Positions 29,411 through 32,467 of a DNA stretch of 32,467 nt are shown in pieces. Numbering within the stretch: position 1 is the stretch's first letter; each line of letters opens with the position of its first letter. The notes beneath the pieces were generated by a model. The model did no database searches and had not been told where the DNA came from. It saw only the letters and a list, made by a program, of their open reading frames with translations. The DNA comes from Nocardia caishijiensis NBRC 108228 (lineage in GTDB: Bacteria; Actinomycetota; Actinomycetes; Mycobacteriales; Mycobacteriaceae). Both the position numbers and the translations under genes were made by a program. The stretch spans positions 1 to 32,467 of the forward strand of contig NZ_BDBE01000057.1 of NCBI RefSeq assembly GCF_001612825.1. Reading direction: 5' to 3'.

Positions 29411-32302
29411 CTACTGGGCGTCGCCGCCGGTGAGCTCGCTGGCGCGTTCTTCCGCGTCGGTCTCGCCGTCCTCGTCGGCGGCAGCCGCATTGAGGAACCA
29501 CTGCAGCCCCTCATCCGTGCGGCCCGCCGCCACCAGAGCATCGGCGTAGGCGTAAAACAGGCGCGCGGCGGCCGAGCCGGTGCGCGCCGGGTTGAGGTCC
29601 GAGGCCTGCAGGGTCACCACAGCCTGGTCGAACTGGCCCAGGTCCATCCGGGCGCCCGCGACGACGATGCGCAGCTCGGTGGCCTCGTCGCCGGTCAGTG
29701 CCTGGGCTTCCTCGCTGCGTCCGAGTTCGATGGCCCGTTCCGGCCTGCCGAGTCCGCGTTCGCAGTCGGCCATCACCGCGAGCAGACCGGATCCACCCGA
29801 CATGCGTCGCGCGGTTCGCAGTTCCGACAGCGCCTCGGCCCATTCCCCGGCGTGGTAGGCCACCACACCCGCGGTCTCACGCACCACGGCGATGCGACCT
29901 GCCCGCTGCCGCGCGGCTCTGGCGTGTGCCAGCGCCAGGCGCGGGTCGTCCTCGAGCAGTTCGACGGCCATCACCATGTGCCGGGCGACGGTCTCGGCGT
30001 TGCTCTTGTCCAGGCTCAGCAGATCACGGCGCACGGCCGGATCGAGATCGGAGGCCTGCACGTCCTCGGGGATATCCGGTTCGTCCGGTCGGGCCGCACG
30101 TCGATCGGTCGGCCTGCCACCCGCTGCCCGAGCGCCTTCGCCGCCACGGCGTCGATCATCGTTGTCGAATCGGCTGTCGTCCGCACCGCGGTACCCACTC
30201 CCGCCACGGTCGTCGCGCCGGTCGGCGCCCCAGCCCGAGCGGTCGTCGCCGCGCGGTGCGCGGTCACCGTCACGATCCGAGCGGAAGCCGCGGGCAGAGC
30301 GTTCCTCGTCGCGGACGGCGCGATCGCCGCCACGGGCACGGTCGTCACCACGGCTCGAGGCATTTTCATCACGATCTGAGTCGACGTGTCCGCGATCCGA
30401 ACGATCGTCGACCCGGGCGGAACTCTCATTCTCACGAGTGGAGTCACGGTCGGATCCGGCGTCGGCACGATCCGACGCGTTGTCCCCCGCGCTCGGGTTG
30501 CCGAGCGTGGCGTCCTCCGAATCGCGCGAGTCGGTGCCGCTTGCCGGTGCGTTGCCCACCGAGCGGCGATCGTCCGCATCGAGTCCGGTCGTCTGCCCCT
30601 CGCCGCTCGCGAACTCGGAGCGAGCATCCGGGTGGTCGTCGTCCGTTCCCTTCCCGCGCCGAGAATCCTCTACACCGTCGACATCATCGCGCCCGGAAGC
30701 GGCCGAGTCGGCACCGCCTGCGACGGAATCAGCGCGCTCGGTCGACGGCTTGCCCTGCTCTGTGGACGTGTCCTCGACCATCGCGCGGTCTGCCGGTGCG
30801 TCGGCATCGGCCGCCGAGATCACGCCGAGGACATCGCCGTCACGTTCCTTCCGCTTCTCACGGTAGGTGCCGTCCAGTGGCGCACCGTCGTCGCCGACGA
30901 ACTTGTTCCGACCGCCGGATCCCCCACTGCGCTTGAACCCACCGCGACCACGGTCGTCGTCCCGACGGGCACCGCGCTCGTCATCGCGCCGCTCGTACCC
31001 ACCTCGATCCGACCTGCCACCCCGCGAGTCACTGTCGTCACGGCGGAACCCACCACGATCCGCGCCACGATCGAATCCACCGCGCGAACGGTCGCCACCC
31101 TCGCCGCGACGGAACCCACCGCGCGAACGATCATCGCCCTCCCCACGACGGAAACCACCACGATCGGAACCACCGCCCGAACGGTCATCGCCTTCATTGC
31201 GGCGGAAAGCACCACGATCCGAACCACCACGACGGTCGTCGTTGCCACGGAAACCACCACGATCGGAACCACCGCGCGAACGGTCATCGCCTTCGTTACG
31301 GCGGAAACCACCACGATCCGAGGTACCGCGCGAACGATCGTCACCCTCGTTCCGCCTGAAGCCGCCACGGTCCCCACGATCGGAACCGCCACGCGAACGG
31401 TCATCGCCTTCATTGCGGCGGAAACCACCACGATCCGAACCACCGCGCGAACGATCGTCACCCTCGTTCCGCCTGAAGCCGCCACGGTCCCCACGATCGG
31501 AACCGCCACGCGAACGGTCATCGCCTTCATTACGGCGGAAACCACCACGATCCGAACCACCACGACGGTCGTCGCTACCACGGAAACCACCACGGTCACC
31601 GCCGCGATCGAACCCACCGCGCGAACGGTCGCCGCCGTCATCGCGACGGAAACCGCCACGATCGCCGCCGCGATCAGAGCCACCGCGCGAGCGATCATCG
31701 CCCTCGCTACGGCGGAAGCCGCCATGGTCCCCGCGATCAGAGCCACCGCGCGAGCGATCATCGCCTTCACTGCGGCGGAAACCACCACGATCCGAACCAC
31801 CACGACGGTCGTCGTTGCCACGGTAACCACCACGGTCACCGCCGCGGTCGAACCCACCGCGCGAGCGATCATCGCCTTCGTTGCGGCGGAAGCCACCGCG
31901 ATCGGAGCCGCCACGCGAACGGTCATCGCCTTCGCCACGCCGGAAACCGCCACCGCCGCGCGGACGGCCGTCGTCGTTGCGACGGAAGCCGCCGCGGTCT
32001 CCCACGCGGTCGAAACCGCCTGCGGGACGGTCGGATTCATCGCGGCGGCGGTAGCCGCCACGGTCACCGGAACTTCCGCGTGCGGCGTCGTCGCGACGCG
32101 GGTAACCGCCGCGATCCGAACCGCCCCGATCGCCGGAGCCGCCACGATCGTCACGGTTGTAGCCGCCGCGACCGGAGCCGCTTGAGCCACGGTTATCGCC
32201 CTGGCCACCACGGGGGCGGTCGGTCGGTTCGCCGCGTCGGCCGAAACCGCGGGCGTCTCCGTCCCTGCGGAAAGACTTCCGTCCGTCGTTGTGTTCCGAC
32301 AC
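29411..32302 (-). CDS. 963-aa protein with an Arg-Gly/Asp tandem-repeat disordered region and a C-terminal TPR-like domain
   Basis: Starts at GTG 32302 with GAAAGGG 6 nt upstream. Residues 1-118 are irregular RG/RGG-rich sequence. Residues 119-454 are about 18 tandem units of 14-22 aa, mostly GFRRNEGDDRSRGGSDRG and a shorter GFRGNDDRRGGSDRG form. Residues 470-735 are a less regular, strongly charged Asp/Arg/Ser region. Residues about 739-963 (LDPAVRRDLLSLDKSNAETV, then AVELLEDDPRLALAHARAAR) are helical repeats like TPRs and match the position and size of Rv1691 (about 250 aa), so only the C-terminal quarter is the conserved family part. The repeats are near-neutral polyampholytes with one aromatic per unit, a composition known from RNA-binding, phase-separating RGG proteins. 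No signal peptide or membrane segment. RNA binding and condensate formation are inference. Confidence 0.85.
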   Translation of the reverse strand: MSEHNDGRKSFRRDGDARGFGRRGEPTDRPRGGQGDNRGSSGSGRGGYNRDDRGGSGDRGGSDRGGYPRRDDAARGSSGDRGGYRRRDESDRPAGGFDRVGDRGGFRRNDDGRPRGGGGFRRGEGDDRSRGGSDRGGFRRNEGDDRSRGGFDRGGDRGGYRGNDDRRGGSDRGGFRRSEGDDRSRGGSDRGDHGGFRRSEGDDRSRGGSDRGGDRGGFRRDDGGDRSRGGFDRGGDRGGFRGSDDRRGGSDRGGFRRNEGDDRSRGGSDRGDRGGFRRNEGDDRSRGGSDRGGFRRNEGDDRSRGGSDRGDRGGFRRNEGDDRSRGTSDRGGFRRNEGDDRSRGGSDRGGFRGNDDRRGGSDRGAFRRNEGDDRSGGGSDRGGFRRGEGDDRSRGGFRRGEGGDRSRGGFDRGADRGGFRRDDSDSRGGRSDRGGYERRDDERGARRDDDRGRGGFKRSGGSGGRNKFVGDDGAPLDGTYREKRKERDGDVLGVISAADADAPADRAMVEDTSTEQGKPSTERADSVAGGADSAASGRDDVDGVEDSRRGKGTDDDHPDARSEFASGEGQTTGLDADDRRSVGNAPASGTDSRDSEDATLGNPSAGDNASDRADAGSDRDSTRENESSARVDDRSDRGHVDSDRDENASSRGDDRARGGDRAVRDEERSARGFRSDRDGDRAPRGDDRSGWGADRRDDRGGSGYRGADDSRFDNDDRRRGGEGARAAGGRPTDRRAARPDEPDIPEDVQASDLDPAVRRDLLSLDKSNAETVARHMVMAVELLEDDPRLALAHARAARQRAGRIAVVRETAGVVAYHAGEWAEALSELRTARRMSGGSGLLAVMADCERGLGRPERAIELGRSEEAQALTGDEATELRIVVAGARMDLGQFDQAVVTLQASDLNPARTGSAAARLFYAYADALVAAGRTDEGLQWFLNAAAADEDGETDAEERASELTGGDAQ
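30941..31948 (-). repeat. Coding minisatellite encoding the Arg-Gly repeat units
   Basis: About 1 kb of in-frame tandem repeats with 45-, 54-, 63- and 66-bp units, all multiples of three. Units alternate in a higher-order pattern: the short GFRGxDDRRGGSDRG unit recurs at residues 159-173, 239-253 and 350-364, with five or six longer units between. The opposite strand shows long Thr/Ile/Val-rich open frames only because of the repeat composition. Confidence 0.9.
31326..31559 (-). repeat. 117-bp tandem duplication differing at one base
   Basis: 31326-31442 and 31443-31559 align with a single difference (31415 G, 31532 A), covering a 21-aa plus an 18-aa unit. It is the most recent-looking event in the array and keeps the reading frame. 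Confidence 0.9.
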
Positions 32303-32320
32303 GGCGATCCCTTTCTAGGT

Positions 32321-32337
32321 TCCCCGGCCTCCGGGGA
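32321..32337 (-). promoter_or_regulatory. Leader hairpin of the repeat/TPR gene
   Basis: TCCCCGG-3 nt-CCGGGGA, 7-bp perfect arms, about 19 bases upstream of the GTG start and just before the ribosome site. It may stabilise the message or limit translation. A weak TTGAAT-like -35 lies further upstream, near 32370, without a convincing -10. Confidence 0.35.
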
Positions 32338-32434
32338 GAGTTGTCATGGCCCCGCCTGCAAAGAATTCAACCACGGGCGGACGACGGGGCATCGTCCGCC
32401 TGGCGTGCCGGGCGCATTTCTTGCCCACAAACGC

Positions 32435-32466
32435 CGATAGGGGACCCAAATAAGGGTCCCCTATCG
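32435..32466. terminator. Strong hairpin at the window end, probable terminator of the neighbouring gene
   Basis: Perfect 13-bp arms (CGATAGGGGACCC, 32435-32447, and 32454-32466) around AAATAA. It most likely ends transcription of a gene beyond the window. No U-tract can be judged because the sequence stops at 32467. Confidence 0.65.
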
Positions 32467-32467
32467 C

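Noticed and set aside
30941..31948. CRISPR-like array
   Set aside because: The repeats are contiguous, in frame, of variable length, with no unique spacers or cas genes.
30386..32185. A 599-codon plus-strand frame of Thr/Ile/Val repeats opposite the repeat protein
   Set aside because: The pattern is the reverse reading of the repeat units. There is no ribosome site and the minus-strand gene has a conserved C-terminal domain and proper start.

Overview
The window is dense, high-GC DNA from an actinobacterium of the Mycobacteriales, most likely Nocardia or a close relative. Two things support this. The codon use and the many GTG starts with 4-bp GTGA/ATGA overlaps are typical of the group. The right two thirds keeps the gene order of the Mycobacterium tuberculosis Rv1691-Rv1713 block: TPR protein, HAD phosphatase, small protein, tlyA, nadK, recN, steA, mctB/steB, pyrG, Nudix, xerD, parA, scpA, scpB, rluB, cmk, der. 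The genus is inferred, not proven. I saw no tRNA, rRNA, CRISPR array, insertion sequence or prophage.

Left part (1-11,816) is accessory. It opens with an ECF41-type sigma factor, cut by the window edge, facing an FMN-reductase/SnoaL fusion. Next comes a stress-type cluster: an SRPBCC protein, an iron-permease-family protein, a DUF6328 membrane protein, a KGG stress peptide, a nucleotidyltransferase-BON fusion, a metallophosphoesterase and a 51-aa peptide. Four promoter-like sites here share one geometry, G(A/G)TT, 15 nt, GG(G/A)TA, which resembles SigF/SigB promoters. After a 586-bp gene-free region with a perfect CRP/GlxR-type palindrome come a GNAT acetyltransferase and aspartokinase. Aspartokinase faces a homoserine dehydrogenase paralogue that has lost its catalytic residues. 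A YggT protein, an alpha/beta hydrolase and its divergent TetR regulator close this part.

Middle and right part (11,862-32,302) is the conserved block, almost all on the minus strand. It joins chromosome segregation and recombination (xerD, parA, scpA, scpB, recN), ribosome maturation and RNA modification (der, rluB, tlyA), nucleotide and cofactor supply (cmk, pyrG, nadK, Nudix) and cell separation (steA, steB/mctB). One plus-strand SRPBCC gene sits between recN and steA.

The most striking object is the last gene (29,411-32,302): a 963-aa protein with a long Arg-Gly/Asp tandem-repeat disordered region ahead of a conserved C-terminal helical-repeat domain. Its repeat DNA includes a 117-bp tandem duplication differing at one base. 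RluB in the same block has a smaller Gly-Gly-Phe-Gln-Arg repeat tail. These tails and the catalytically stripped homoserine dehydrogenase paralogue are the best candidates for undescribed biology here.
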